Below, in pieces: positions 7,806 to 16,247 of a stretch of DNA of 64,000 bases. The position numbers and the translations under genes were made by a program. The DNA lies in NCBI GenBank assembly GCA_964617455.1, contig CAZTYF010000006.1, positions 32,828-96,827 of the forward strand. Direction: 5' to 3'. This DNA is from Monoglobus sp964617455 (GTDB lineage: Bacteria > Bacillota > Clostridia > Monoglobales > Monoglobaceae). The notes under the pieces are model-generated. The model was given only the letters and a program-made list of their open reading frames with translations, ran no database searches and was not told the DNA's origin. How positions within the stretch are numbered: the first letter of the stretch is position 1; every line of letters begins with the position of its first letter.

Positions 7806-9778
7806 TGAAATACTCCGTGCAGGATATTGTCCCAGCGCCTCAGCTTCGCCTCGTCATCGAACCAGTATTCGCTCAGCATCGGGAGAATATCAAAGTCAAC
7901 AACGGAGCGCAGCCAATCTTCCGTGGAGACGTCCCGGCCGCAGAAATAGCTATGCCCTATGCAAAAGCCCTTGCCGAGGGATTTGTCGGAGGCAATCTCT
8001 CGGTTCAAATCCTTGACTTTTTCGATAAGCTCGTCAAAGGTCTCGTCACTTAAGCTATTTTGGTATCGAATGAAGCCCTCGGAATCGAATCCGGGCTCCA
8101 TCTCAAAGAAACCGAATCTGCGCCTGAGAGCATAGTCGATCATGGCAAGACTGCGGTCCGCCGTGTTCATCATTCCTATTATATAAAGGTTCTTCGGAAC
8201 GGAAAAGGGCTGCCCGTCATATGCCAGGGTGGTCTCCGTGCCTCTGTAGTCTTTCTCGATGAGCATGAGAAGCTCCCCGAAGATTTTGCTCAAGTTGCCC
8301 CGATTGATTTCGTCGATGATGAAGAAGAACTCCTCGTTGGGCCGAGCCGCGGCTTTTTGGCAAAAGACATGGAAAATGCCCCTCTTCAGCTCAAATCCGT
8401 CCTCAACGGGTTTGTAGCCCATGACGAAATCCTCATAGGAATAGCTCTGATGAAATTGCACAAACTCAATGCGGCTCTCGTCTTTTTCGCCCATCATGGA
8501 ATATGCAAGGCGTTTTGCGGCAAAAGTTTTGCCCACGCCGGGGGCGCCTTGAAGGATTATATTTTGCTTGTTTTTGAGAAGGGCAACAAGCCGCTCATAC
8601 CGCTCCTCGGACATATAGACCTCATCGAGGAAGTCGTCCTTTGTGTACGTCTCGATTGGCTCCGTCGATTGGGTATGGATGCGAACTTGCGACGAATCGA
8701 TTCCTTCAAGGGCTTCCGACAGCTCGTCCCTCAATTTCCAAATATAACTGCCTTCCTCGTCCCGGCCTGCTTTTTTGCCCACATACAAAACCGACCACCA
8801 GCGAGTGTTCCCGTTGGTGCGCTCCGCCAGGGGGCATCCGGTCTTGTTTGCCACTCTCCTTGCCAAGGCCACGGAGCCGCTTCTGTAGAAGTTTTTGGTT
8901 CCGCCGTATCTCTCGGCCAGTTCGGTGCAGGTGGCTTGTCCGCCGCAATCCTTCATTCGGCACACAATCTCAAGGGCGCTTTTCGTGAAAACATCCCTGT
9001 CCCTCAAAAGGGCGGCCCAGTCATCCGCAGTCAGGCCGGGTTCATAATCCCGAGGGAACCATTCATCGGAGACGGCGGGAATATCACCTCCGGTTCCTTG
9101 GGAGTATATGCGGCTTATATAAAAACCCACATCAACGGTCAGGGTCCTAAGTTCCGGATCCGGATAGCAGGTGTCCGTCAAACGGCTGCGGAGAAGGTCC
9201 TCAAGCTCCCTGTCATTCTTAAGCTCCCGACAAATCTCGTCATAGAGTTTTCGGGAATTTCCGATATTCTCCGCATATGCGCCTCTCTTGAAAGAATACC
9301 CGCTGCCCAATTCCTTGGCCACGGTCTTAACTTCATTGTATTTGTAGATATAGTATTTGTCGGGATAACGCAGCCACAGATATACGCTTATTGCGTTTTC
9401 ATGCTGATAATCTTGAGTTGCGCCGTTTCCGTATTTTTCAAGCATAACGGCGGCTTGATTCTTGAAAGCCCTGATACGCTCATACAAATCTTTGCTCTCG
9501 TCGTATAAGTCTATGAACATTGCCCGAACTTCCTCGGGAGCCCTTTCGGCAAATCTCTCAATCATTCGCCGCGGAAAATTGTTCACGGACGCAAGCAGAT
9601 TGGACGTCTTTTCCAGAGAACGGTTCAGCATATCCGAAAAGTCCTCCGCACCCACATCCCAATTATCCAAAAACTCCTTGACGGCCTCCCACTTATATTT
9701 TTCGCTTTCCCATCGATTTTCCGCAAAGTCCCGCTTGTAATCAACCAATATGTCCCTAAGCCGACCCACGTCAATCAT
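7802..9778 (-). CDS. mcrB: McrB-like AAA+ ATPase of a restriction system
   Basis: The 658-residue protein has a C-terminal AAA+ domain of McrB type. Walker A is GAPGVGKTFAAKRL near residue 400, Walker B is FFIIDEINRGNLSK, and a sensor/arginine region reads GMMNTADRSLAMIDYALRRR. About 390 residues precede it. They include a helical segment and a winged-helix-like part near residues 250-310 (YGGTKNFYRSGSVALARRV), unlike the short DNA-binding domain of E. coli McrB, which is 459 residues in all. The long N-terminal part probably reads the target. A consensus promoter lies 30 bp upstream and AGGTG precedes the ATG. Confidence 0.85.
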   Translation of the reverse strand: MIDVGRLRDILVDYKRDFAENRWESEKYKWEAVKEFLDNWDVGAEDFSDMLNRSLEKTSNLLASVNNFPRRMIERFAERAPEEVRAMFIDLYDESKDLYERIRAFKNQAAVMLEKYGNGATQDYQHENAISVYLWLRYPDKYYIYKYNEVKTVAKELGSGYSFKRGAYAENIGNSRKLYDEICRELKNDRELEDLLRSRLTDTCYPDPELRTLTVDVGFYISRIYSQGTGGDIPAVSDEWFPRDYEPGLTADDWAALLRDRDVFTKSALEIVCRMKDCGGQATCTELAERYGGTKNFYRSGSVALARRVANKTGCPLAERTNGNTRWWSVLYVGKKAGRDEEGSYIWKLRDELSEALEGIDSSQVRIHTQSTEPIETYTKDDFLDEVYMSEERYERLVALLKNKQNIILQGAPGVGKTFAAKRLAYSMMGEKDESRIEFVQFHQSYSYEDFVMGYKPVEDGFELKRGIFHVFCQKAAARPNEEFFFIIDEINRGNLSKIFGELLMLIEKDYRGTETTLAYDGQPFSVPKNLYIIGMMNTADRSLAMIDYALRRRFGFFEMEPGFDSEGFIRYQNSLSDETFDELIEKVKDLNREIASDKSLGKGFCIGHSYFCGRDVSTEDWLRSVVDFDILPMLSEYWFDDEAKLRRWDNILHGVFQ

Positions 9779-9807
9779 ATTCGCACCTCCCCGAATGTAT
9801 TGTCTGT

Positions 9808-9836
9808 ATTATATCATACGGCTAAGATTTAGTCAA
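9808..9836 (-). promoter_or_regulatory. Promoter of mcrBC
   Basis: On the minus strand TTGACT (9836-9831) and TATAAT (9813-9808) are separated by 17 bp, 30 bp before the mcrB start. Confidence 0.8.
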
Positions 9837-9866
9837 ACGATTCTTTCGACGGGTAGAAGAAGGACG

Positions 9867-9893
9867 AAAAAAAGGAACCCCAGGGGGTTCCTT
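9867..9893 (-). terminator. Terminator of the dockerin/cohesin-SLH operon
   Basis: On the minus strand GGAACCCC-CTG-GGGTTCC is followed by seven T residues, about 25 bp after the SLH protein stop. Confidence 0.85.
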
Positions 9894-9916
9894 TTATTCT
9901 CTTTGTGACGAGTCGG

Positions 9917-12340
9917 TTATGCCTCTTCGGGGGCCTCGCTGGGCTCGGGTGTGGCTTCCGCCTCGGTGCCGGTTGAGAATCCGCCGTTATCGGTAGCCTC
10001 CGGTGCGGGAGTTACTTCCTCTTCCGGCTCTGCGGATACTTCCGGTTCGGGCTGTGCCTGGCTGTTCAGAACATAAACTCTGTCAAGCAAGGTGGAGGCT
10101 TCCGCACGGGTTGCGAGGTTTGCGGGATTGAATCTTCCCGTATCGTCGCCCTGGAGCAATCCGTTCTCGGTGAGACCTGCAACATACTGCACTGCATATT
10201 CCGAAATAGATGCCACATCGGAGTATGCCATAGCGGCCTGAGACGCCATGTTCAACTGACGGCCGATGATTGTGGCCATCTGCTCACGGGTGATGTTTTC
10301 ATCCGGTCCGAATTCCGTTGCGGAGATACCGTTCACTATGCCGGCTTCCGTGGCGGCTATTACATAAGGTGCATACCACTCGGTTGCGGGAACATCGGTG
10401 AATTGAGATGTAGCGGATGTGGCCGAGAGACCGAATACGCTGACCGCAATCTTGGTGAATTCCGCACGGGTGATATTGTTCTCGGGCAGGAATGTTCCAT
10501 CCGGATATCCGTTTATGAGGCCTGCATTATAGAGGTCCATAATGTAGTTGTATGCCCAATAAGTGGAGGGTACATCGGTGAATACCTGAGCGCCTGCGGG
10601 TGCGGATGTGGGTTCAACAACACCCGGCTCGCCGGATGCTTCGGGAGCAGCCGTTGAAGCTGCGCCGGGGCCGCCGGTTCCGAATCCGGAGTTACCCAAT
10701 GTGGACTTAGCGGAGGTGGTGTAGTCAAATACTATAATTCCGCCATCGGCTGCAACTTCGTCTGTAACGGCTTTGCCGTTGAGATAGTAGTCAGCTCCTT
10801 CCGCAGCGATAACATCCTTGCCTTCATGCTCAAGAACGATTGTGATCTTAACCCTGTATTTTGTTCTGTACTCAGCTTCGGGTTCACCCGTAATTTCTGA
10901 TTCGCTGCCATCATCACTTACCAAATACCAAGCGGTTGCTACATCATAGTGACCGGGATAAGCCTTAACGGCCTTGGGCAGAGGTTGACCGGGTCTCGGG
11001 CTCTCGATGGTTGCTCCGAATGTCTCGATCTGTCTCTGAACGGTGATAGTTCCTTCAACAACTACCGCCAAACCTTCGCCCTCTGCATCGTCATCATAGA
11101 TTACCATAATGTCATGGTCGTCAACCAAGCGGAATTCGAACTTGCTCTTTGTATCTTCGCCGTATACCACATCTGCACTTTCGGTTCCTTTTGTTACCGT
11201 AATAGTGAAAGCGGGGACTTTGGCCAAAACAGCCTCGGCACCCTCATCGGCCTTGGCCACGACAGCAGGTACTTCTCCCTTAAGAGCAGCCGAGTAAGCA
11301 GCTTCGCCCTCCGATTGCTTAATTACCATATCCTTGATAATTCCATCTGCGGCACTATCTTTGGTGATGCTGGGAAGCTTACTGTTCGCAACATCGAGAG
11401 TCAAATCGCCATCCTTACCCTTGATACCTACAACGCTATACGTGGATTTGGAAGAGAAATCAAAGGTATATGTAAAGTTACCGTTCTCATCTCTTGTGAT
11501 TTCAACAGTCTCATCGCCGTTGCTTACTACCAAAGTAGTAACTTCCTCGGGGATGTTGGAGCCATCGATTGTGATGGTGACCTTGTTTTCGTCTACAGGC
11601 GGCTGAGTTGCGGGAACTTCCGTGGGAGCTTCCGTAGGTGCTTCCGTTGCCGGAGCGGGAGTAGCTTCTCCACCGGGCGTGGGTGTTGCCGGAGCGGGAG
11701 TGGTCTCTCCGCCGGGCGTGGGTGTTGCCGGAACGGGAGTAGCCTCTCCGCCGGGCGTGGGTGTTGCCGGAACGGGAGTAGCCTCTTCACCGGGTGTGGG
11801 TGTTGCCGGAGCGGGAGTGGTCTCTGTTCCACCGGCACCAACCGTGATGTTGGCGTTCGTTACATCAGCAAGGAAACCATTGGAATAGTCAATAAGGTTA
11901 CCATATGCACCTACTGCCTCTATAGTGTATGTACCATCCTTTATTTCATTGTTCGCTGTAAACGTAATAACCGCTACAGTCATTGTTTTGCCATCCATTA
12001 TCATCGTTGTACCAACACCAAACTGAGGCTCATCACCTATAAAATTAGTATCCGAAAGACCTTCCCAGTTTGAATCAATTGATTTGACGGCGGCAGTAAA
12101 CAATGATTTATCATACTTCAACCTAAAAGAAAACGGTCCCTGAACAAACGGAGCTCCCGATTTAGGTGTCAAGTTTACTGATACATCAAACGAATCACCT
12201 GCTTTGATTTCGGTCTTATCTGCGACAAGAGCTAAATCAACAAGTGTCTCTTCGCCGTCAGCAAACACATAAACTGCTGTAAGAGAAAGTACCATAGCGA
12301 CCGCTATAATAACGGCGGTTATCTTCCTAAAATTTCTCAT
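9917..12340 (-). CDS. Cohesin-domain, SLH-anchored surface protein
   Basis: The 807-residue protein begins with a signal peptide. A cohesin-like domain follows (about residues 32-168; it starts VDLALVADKTEIKAGDSFDV and has the cohesin pattern of F.F.L.YD). Next is a Thr/Pro linker with 13-residue repeats of the form TPGGEATPxPATP, then about 300 residues of beta-rich sequence of unknown type. Three SLH repeats follow (each F-TDV...W...A-G...G...F.P...TRAE), and an acidic Pro/Glu tail ends it. The SLH repeats would bind the cell-wall polysaccharide, and the cohesin would capture a dockerin protein. It lies 43 bp downstream of a dockerin gene on the same strand. The cohesin call rests on pattern, not on a search. 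Confidence 0.8.
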   Translation of the reverse strand: MRNFRKITAVIIAVAMVLSLTAVYVFADGEETLVDLALVADKTEIKAGDSFDVSVNLTPKSGAPFVQGPFSFRLKYDKSLFTAAVKSIDSNWEGLSDTNFIGDEPQFGVGTTMIMDGKTMTVAVITFTANNEIKDGTYTIEAVGAYGNLIDYSNGFLADVTNANITVGAGGTETTPAPATPTPGEEATPVPATPTPGGEATPVPATPTPGGETTPAPATPTPGGEATPAPATEAPTEAPTEVPATQPPVDENKVTITIDGSNIPEEVTTLVVSNGDETVEITRDENGNFTYTFDFSSKSTYSVVGIKGKDGDLTLDVANSKLPSITKDSAADGIIKDMVIKQSEGEAAYSAALKGEVPAVVAKADEGAEAVLAKVPAFTITVTKGTESADVVYGEDTKSKFEFRLVDDHDIMVIYDDDAEGEGLAVVVEGTITVQRQIETFGATIESPRPGQPLPKAVKAYPGHYDVATAWYLVSDDGSESEITGEPEAEYRTKYRVKITIVLEHEGKDVIAAEGADYYLNGKAVTDEVAADGGIIVFDYTTSAKSTLGNSGFGTGGPGAASTAAPEASGEPGVVEPTSAPAGAQVFTDVPSTYWAYNYIMDLYNAGLINGYPDGTFLPENNITRAEFTKIAVSVFGLSATSATSQFTDVPATEWYAPYVIAATEAGIVNGISATEFGPDENITREQMATIIGRQLNMASQAAMAYSDVASISEYAVQYVAGLTENGLLQGDDTGRFNPANLATRAEASTLLDRVYVLNSQAQPEPEVSAEPEEEVTPAPEATDNGGFSTGTEAEATPEPSEAPEEA
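11640..11830 (-). repeat. 39-bp tandem repeats encoding a Thr/Pro linker
   Basis: About four tandem 39-bp units encode 13-residue blocks such as TPGGEATPVPATP. They form the flexible linker between the cohesin domain and the rest of the SLH protein. Copy number may vary between strains. Confidence 0.8.
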
Positions 12341-12383
12341 TATAAGTATTTACTCCTTTCGTGTAAATGAATTTAAAAAGCAT

Positions 12384-13292
12384 TTACTTTGCTGGCACGG
12401 GCAAAGAATCAACTTTGTGTGCACCATATTGCATGATTAGCAATGTATCTTTCGTATCATATAGCCCGTCAAGATTAACATCCGCTGCTTTAATTTGCTC
12501 GGGGGTCAGCGTAACCTTGTTTGCACCATACTGCATTACAAGCAGTGTATCCTTGGTATCATAATTGCTATCGCCATTTACATCGCCATATTTAACTTCA
12601 GGTGTTTCACCGCTTGCTTCCAAAGTAAATGACTTAGCATCCGGGACATCAACACCCGTGCCGCCTATTTTCGCAATAAGAATATCGCCCGCGCTATATT
12701 TTGTCTTATCGAGCTTAAATTCATATGCGGTACCTTCCGTAGCGGCATACTGGTTTATATAACCAACCGGTGTGTCGGCGGTGAAACCAACCTCGTTGTT
12801 CTGGTTACCGGTGATAGCCGTAATATCATAAACAAACAGTGTAATCTGGTCGGGAGCATCTTGAACAGTAAACGGAACTTTTACCGTATAGTAGGTATCA
12901 TCTGCCGTCACCTCAATACTACCGATCGTTATAACCGAACCGGTCGGTACATCATCAACCTTGGCAGCTGCTTCCACTTCTGCCTCCGCTGCCTCTATGT
13001 CCTCGGCTTCGATGGGCTCGGTCTCCAAGGGGACAACAACTTCGTCGGTAACTTCGCCGTCGTCAACATCATTGACATCGCCGTCGTCAACGTTGTCCAC
13101 GTCGCCGTCGTCCACATCGCCTTCGTCAACAGTTTCTTCGGGCGCCGCTTCATCCACGGTCTCCTCAACAGCGGGTGCCGTGTTCGGGTCGGTCTCGTCA
13201 ACCTCGTCGGCAAACGCTATTCCGGCGGTGGCCGAACAAATCATCAACGCAGCGGTGAGAGCCGCGCCAAACTTAAAAATTTTCTTTTTCAT
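12384..13292 (-). CDS. Secreted dockerin-containing protein
   Basis: The 302-residue protein has a signal peptide (about 28 residues), then an extremely acidic region with DDGDVDNVDDGDVNDVDDGE. A beta-rich domain follows at about residues 105-220, and a C-terminal type I dockerin at about 232-300. The two dockerin repeats read GDVNGDSNYDTKDTLLVMQY and ADVNLDGLYDTKDTLLIMQY. Each has the Ca-binding loop D-N-D-D pattern, and both carry TK at the usual cohesin-contact positions 10-11. It would dock onto a cohesin, most simply the one encoded next in the operon. No catalytic module is recognised, so the cargo role is unclear. Confidence 0.85.
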   Translation of the reverse strand: MKKKIFKFGAALTAALMICSATAGIAFADEVDETDPNTAPAVEETVDEAAPEETVDEGDVDDGDVDNVDDGDVNDVDDGEVTDEVVVPLETEPIEAEDIEAAEAEVEAAAKVDDVPTGSVITIGSIEVTADDTYYTVKVPFTVQDAPDQITLFVYDITAITGNQNNEVGFTADTPVGYINQYAATEGTAYEFKLDKTKYSAGDILIAKIGGTGVDVPDAKSFTLEASGETPEVKYGDVNGDSNYDTKDTLLVMQYGANKVTLTPEQIKAADVNLDGLYDTKDTLLIMQYGAHKVDSLPVPAK

Positions 13293-13377
13293 GTAACTAT
13301 CCTCCTAATTTTGCCGTTTTATAAAATCGTCGATTTCTTCCCAATTAAATCCGCAATTTTACTTACCATCTCAAAAT

Positions 13378-13470
13378 TCGAGGTTATCCTCCTTTCCTCA
13401 AAGATTGTCGCAGCACCGGCGAGCCCAAATCCTCGCTACGGAGCCACTTTTTGATTTTTCTATTATGACA
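13378..13470 (-). promoter_or_regulatory. Long structured 5' leader of the dockerin operon
   Basis: The distance from the predicted transcription start (about 13471) to the dockerin ATG is about 180 nt. The leader holds a GCGAG/CTCGC hairpin and a GAGG...CCTC pairing next to an AAAGGAGG element that is not the gene's own ribosome-binding site. No known riboswitch signature was recognised. The rest of 13293-13629 holds this leader, the two divergent promoters and AT-rich sequence. Confidence 0.35.
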
Positions 13471-13477
13471 CGGTAAT

Positions 13478-13506
13478 ATTATACACCCGTAAAAAATAAA
13501 ATTCAA
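13478..13506 (-). promoter_or_regulatory. Promoter of the dockerin/cohesin-SLH operon
   Basis: On the minus strand TTGAAT (13506-13501) and TATAAT (13483-13478) are 17 bp apart, about 185 bp before the dockerin start codon. Confidence 0.7.
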
Positions 13507-13595
13507 GTGTTTTTTTCAAATTTCTTAAAATTTTCACCTATCTTTTCACATTTTCGCCGCGGTTTTTCAAATTTTTTAAAAGTTTTGCGGCTCTA

Positions 13596-13623
13596 TTGAC
13601 TTTTTTGGCGGGCCCGTTATAAT
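13596..13623 (+). promoter_or_regulatory. Promoter immediately abutting apbE
   Basis: TTGACT at 13596-13601 and TATAAT at 13618-13623 are 16 bp apart. The apbE ATG begins 6 bases after the -10 element, so the mRNA would be leaderless or nearly so. Confidence 0.65.
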
Positions 13624-13629
13624 ATAGTT

Positions 13630-14583
13630 ATGAAGAGATGCCTTTGTATTATTATGATATTAACAGCCGCGGCGGTGAACTTTTCGGGCTGCACCCCCGA
13701 AGGGAGCCGCACATCGGACACCCGATTCCTTTTGGACACGGTTTGCACCGTGACCGGGGGCGGGGAACACGGCGAAAAAATCGTCGGGGAGGTCTTTGAT
13801 TTGGTCTCCCGAATTGCGGATGAGATTGACTGTTACAATCCCGATTCGGTTGTGTCGGAGTTCAACAATGCTCCCCCGGGGGTTCCCGTGTCGTTGGGGG
13901 AGTATGGAGGAGAGATAGTCGCCCGGGCCCTTGAAATTTCCCGAGCCTCGGGGGGCGCCTTTGACATCACCGTGGCCCCCGCAAAGGATTTGTGGGATTT
14001 CAAATCGGAAAACCCGTCCCCGCCGGAGGAGGGGGCTCTTTCGGAGGCGGTCAAACACATCGGATTCGAGAAACTGGTTTTCGACGAGGAAAACCGAACC
14101 TTGGCCAAAACCGAGGAGGGAGTCAAAATCGACTTGGGCGGCTGCGGAAAAGGGTACTGCTGCCAGGCGGCCCTTGACTATATTGCGGAAAACTATCCAG
14201 ACTCTTGGGCCATACTGGACTTTGGGGGCAATGTGGGAGTTTACGGCAAAAATCCCGCCAATAAGGAGGGGAACTTCACCGTGGGAATTCAAGACCCAAA
14301 GGGGGAGGAGGGCTCCTATTCCCTCACGGAGGTTATATCTTCCGGGATGAGCGCCGTGACCAGCGGCACGTATCAGCGGCATTTTGTGAAGGACGGGATA
14401 AATTATCACCATATTTTGGATCCGAAAACGGGGATGCCCGCCTCAAACGGACATGAGAGCGCCACGGTGATTTGCACATCCGGCCTTGTGGCGGACTGTC
14501 TCTCAACGGCCTGTATGGTTCTTCCCCAAAACGAGGCCCAATCTTTGGCGGAAAAATACGATGCGAAACTGATATTTCAATAA
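13630..14583 (+). CDS. apbE: FAD:protein FMN transferase, lipoprotein (ApbE)
   Basis: The 317-residue protein starts with a lipoprotein signal ending in a lipobox at Cys21 (NFSGC), which supports the chosen start. ApbE motifs follow: DTVCTVT near the N-terminus, DLGGCGKGYCCQAA, ILDFGGNVGVYG, and the C-terminal metal-site region ADCLSTACMVL. The enzyme transfers FMN from FAD to a threonine on extracytoplasmic proteins such as Rnf/Nqr subunits or flavin-linked reductases. No target gene is nearby. A promoter overlaps the start so closely that there is no room for a ribosome-binding site. Confidence 0.9.
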   Translation: MKRCLCIIMILTAAAVNFSGCTPEGSRTSDTRFLLDTVCTVTGGGEHGEKIVGEVFDLVSRIADEIDCYNPDSVVSEFNNAPPGVPVSLGEYGGEIVARALEISRASGGAFDITVAPAKDLWDFKSENPSPPEEGALSEAVKHIGFEKLVFDEENRTLAKTEEGVKIDLGGCGKGYCCQAALDYIAENYPDSWAILDFGGNVGVYGKNPANKEGNFTVGIQDPKGEEGSYSLTEVISSGMSAVTSGTYQRHFVKDGINYHHILDPKTGMPASNGHESATVICTSGLVADCLSTACMVLPQNEAQSLAEKYDAKLIFQ

Positions 14584-14604
14584 TGCAAGGAGGTATGAAT
14601 CGGT

Positions 14605-14925
14605 ATGGTATTAACCCTTGAAGAATTAAAAACCCGTGTTGTACCCGTGGCGAAAAAGTACAACCTGAATGCAGTGTATGTTTTCGGTTCCTATGCCCGA
14701 AATGAGGCCACCGACGCCTCCGATGTGGATATCCTTATTGACAGAACCGGTTCAACAATACACGGTATGTTTGATATGGGAGGTCTGTATAACGACCTTC
14801 GGGATTGCCTCGGAAAAGAAGTGGATCTTGTGACATCCCATACACTTGAGCAAAAAAGCACCGCTCTCAGAACACCTCGTTTCGCCGAAAATATAGTCTC
14901 CGAAAGGATTAAGATTTATGAATAA
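14605..14925 (+). CDS. mntA: MntA-type nucleotidyltransferase antitoxin
   Basis: The 106-residue protein is a minimal nucleotidyltransferase. It shows the GSYARNEATDASDVDILID motif (GSxxR...S-DxD) at about residues 29-48 and a third acidic residue in the KEVDLV strand. In MntA/HepT systems this protein AMPylates and silences the HepT RNase. Here it overlaps, by the ATG at 14918, a shortened hepT remnant, so the antitoxin seems to have outlived its toxin. AGGAGG lies upstream with slightly long spacing. Confidence 0.8.
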   Translation: MVLTLEELKTRVVPVAKKYNLNAVYVFGSYARNEATDASDVDILIDRTGSTIHGMFDMGGLYNDLRDCLGKEVDLVTSHTLEQKSTALRTPRFAENIVSERIKIYE

Positions 14926-15082
14926 GAAAAACAGTCAATGCCTGTGGCACATACGGGCATATTGTGATAATTGGATGGCTCACGCCTACGCCGAATTGGA
15001 CGAAAGCATCGTTTGGGAAGCCGTCACAAACGACATACCGAGGCTTCGCGAGTTTTGCAACGAAACTTTGAAAAATTCATAA
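14918..15082 (+). pseudogene. hepT: Internally deleted HepT toxin remnant
   Basis: The 54-codon frame overlaps the end of mntA, as hepT normally does. Its first 12 residues look like a HepT N-terminus. It then jumps to the family C-terminus: MAHAYAELDESIVWEAVTND aligns with the usual (F)AHxYxxxDxxIVWxxVxxD. HepT proteins are about 100-140 residues, so roughly half of the core helices are missing. The catalytic R-x4-6-H spacing is disturbed, with the nearest Arg nine positions before the His. I infer an in-frame deletion giving an inactive protein. Confidence 0.65.
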
Positions 15083-15097
15083 AAAACAGAGAAAGAT

Positions 15098-16240
15098 ATG
15101 CTTATAATAAACGCAAAGATCATGACTATGGGTCCTCTCGGGACCATTGATAACGGATATATAAAAATCACCGACGGGAAGATTTCGGCGGTGGGGGAGA
15201 TGGCGTCTTTGTCCCAACGGAGCGATGATGTCATTGACGCAGAGGGACGGCTCACAACCCCCGGTTTGGTGGACGCCCACTCTCATCTCGGGATGTGGGA
15301 GGACGGCCTTGCTTTTGAGGGGGATGACGGGAATGAGGACACCGAGCCGATAACTCCCCAGCTTCGGGCCATTGACGGGATAAACCCCATGGACAGGGCC
15401 TTTTCGGAGGCTCTTGAGGCGGGGGTTACCACGGTGGTGACCGGGCCGGGCAGCGCAAATCCCATAGGCGGCCAGCTTGCGGCGATAAAGACCTATGGCA
15501 GGCGGATTGAGGATATGACCGTAAAAGCTCCCGCGGGAATGAAAATGGCTTTGGGGGAAAATCCCAAGACTGTCTATAACAGAAAAAATCGGATGCCTGC
15601 CACCCGAACGGCCACGGTGGCCCTGATACGGGAGGCGCTTTACAAGGCGTTGGACTACAAAGCCAAAATCGAGGCCCGGCAAAAGGATACGGAGCAAAAG
15701 AGCAGGCCCGACTATGATATAAAATCAGAGGCGCTGCTGCCCGTGCTGAGGCGGGAGATACCCGTGTTTATCCATGCCCACAGGGCGGATGACATTTTCT
15801 CGGCCATAAGGATTATCAAAGAGTTTGACCTGGACGGAGTTTTGGTCCACTGCACGGAGGGGCATTTAATCGGGGAGGAACTTCTGAAAGAAGGGTATCC
15901 TGTTTTGTCGGGGCCCATACTCACCGACAGGAGCAAGCCCGAACTGAAAAACCAGACCGAGGCGGCGCCGGGGATTTTGAGCCGAATGGGCATTGAGGTG
16001 TCCATTGTGACGGACCATCCGGAAACCCCGGAGAAATTCCTGCCTCTGTGCGGGGGGATTGCCGTGAAATACGGCATGGACGAAAAAAAGGCCTTGGAGG
16101 CCCTCACAATCAACCCGGCACGGGCCTGCGGCATAGCCCATCGTGTGGGCTCCGTAGAGCCGGGGAAAGACGGGGATATAGTCATATGGGAGGGAGACCC
16201 TCTCCGAATCCAAACAAAGCCCTTTAGGGTGATATATTGA
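15098..16240 (+). CDS. Metal-dependent amidohydrolase
   Basis: The 380-residue protein has the amidohydrolase TIM-barrel plan. An N-terminal beta domain comes first, then the metal-binding PGLVDAHSHLG at about residue 60. Further ligands lie in FIHAHRADD and VHCTEGH, with a catalytic Asp in SIVTDHPETP. The C-terminal GSVEPGKDGDIVIWEGDP closes the beta sandwich, as in imidazolonepropionase-like hydrolases. The substrate is not known. The short gap to the hepT remnant suggests transcription from the same promoter. Confidence 0.85.
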   Translation: MLIINAKIMTMGPLGTIDNGYIKITDGKISAVGEMASLSQRSDDVIDAEGRLTTPGLVDAHSHLGMWEDGLAFEGDDGNEDTEPITPQLRAIDGINPMDRAFSEALEAGVTTVVTGPGSANPIGGQLAAIKTYGRRIEDMTVKAPAGMKMALGENPKTVYNRKNRMPATRTATVALIREALYKALDYKAKIEARQKDTEQKSRPDYDIKSEALLPVLRREIPVFIHAHRADDIFSAIRIIKEFDLDGVLVHCTEGHLIGEELLKEGYPVLSGPILTDRSKPELKNQTEAAPGILSRMGIEVSIVTDHPETPEKFLPLCGGIAVKYGMDEKKALEALTINPARACGIAHRVGSVEPGKDGDIVIWEGDPLRIQTKPFRVIY

Positions 16241-16247
16241 AAATATG

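Noticed and set aside
8060..9508. Long plus-strand frame (482 codons) across mcrB
   Set aside because: It is antisense to a clear AAA+ ATPase gene with intact Walker motifs and shows no family signature of its own.
11640..11830. Regular repeats resembling a CRISPR array
   Set aside because: The units are contiguous, in frame and encode a Thr/Pro linker. There are no unique spacers and no cas genes.
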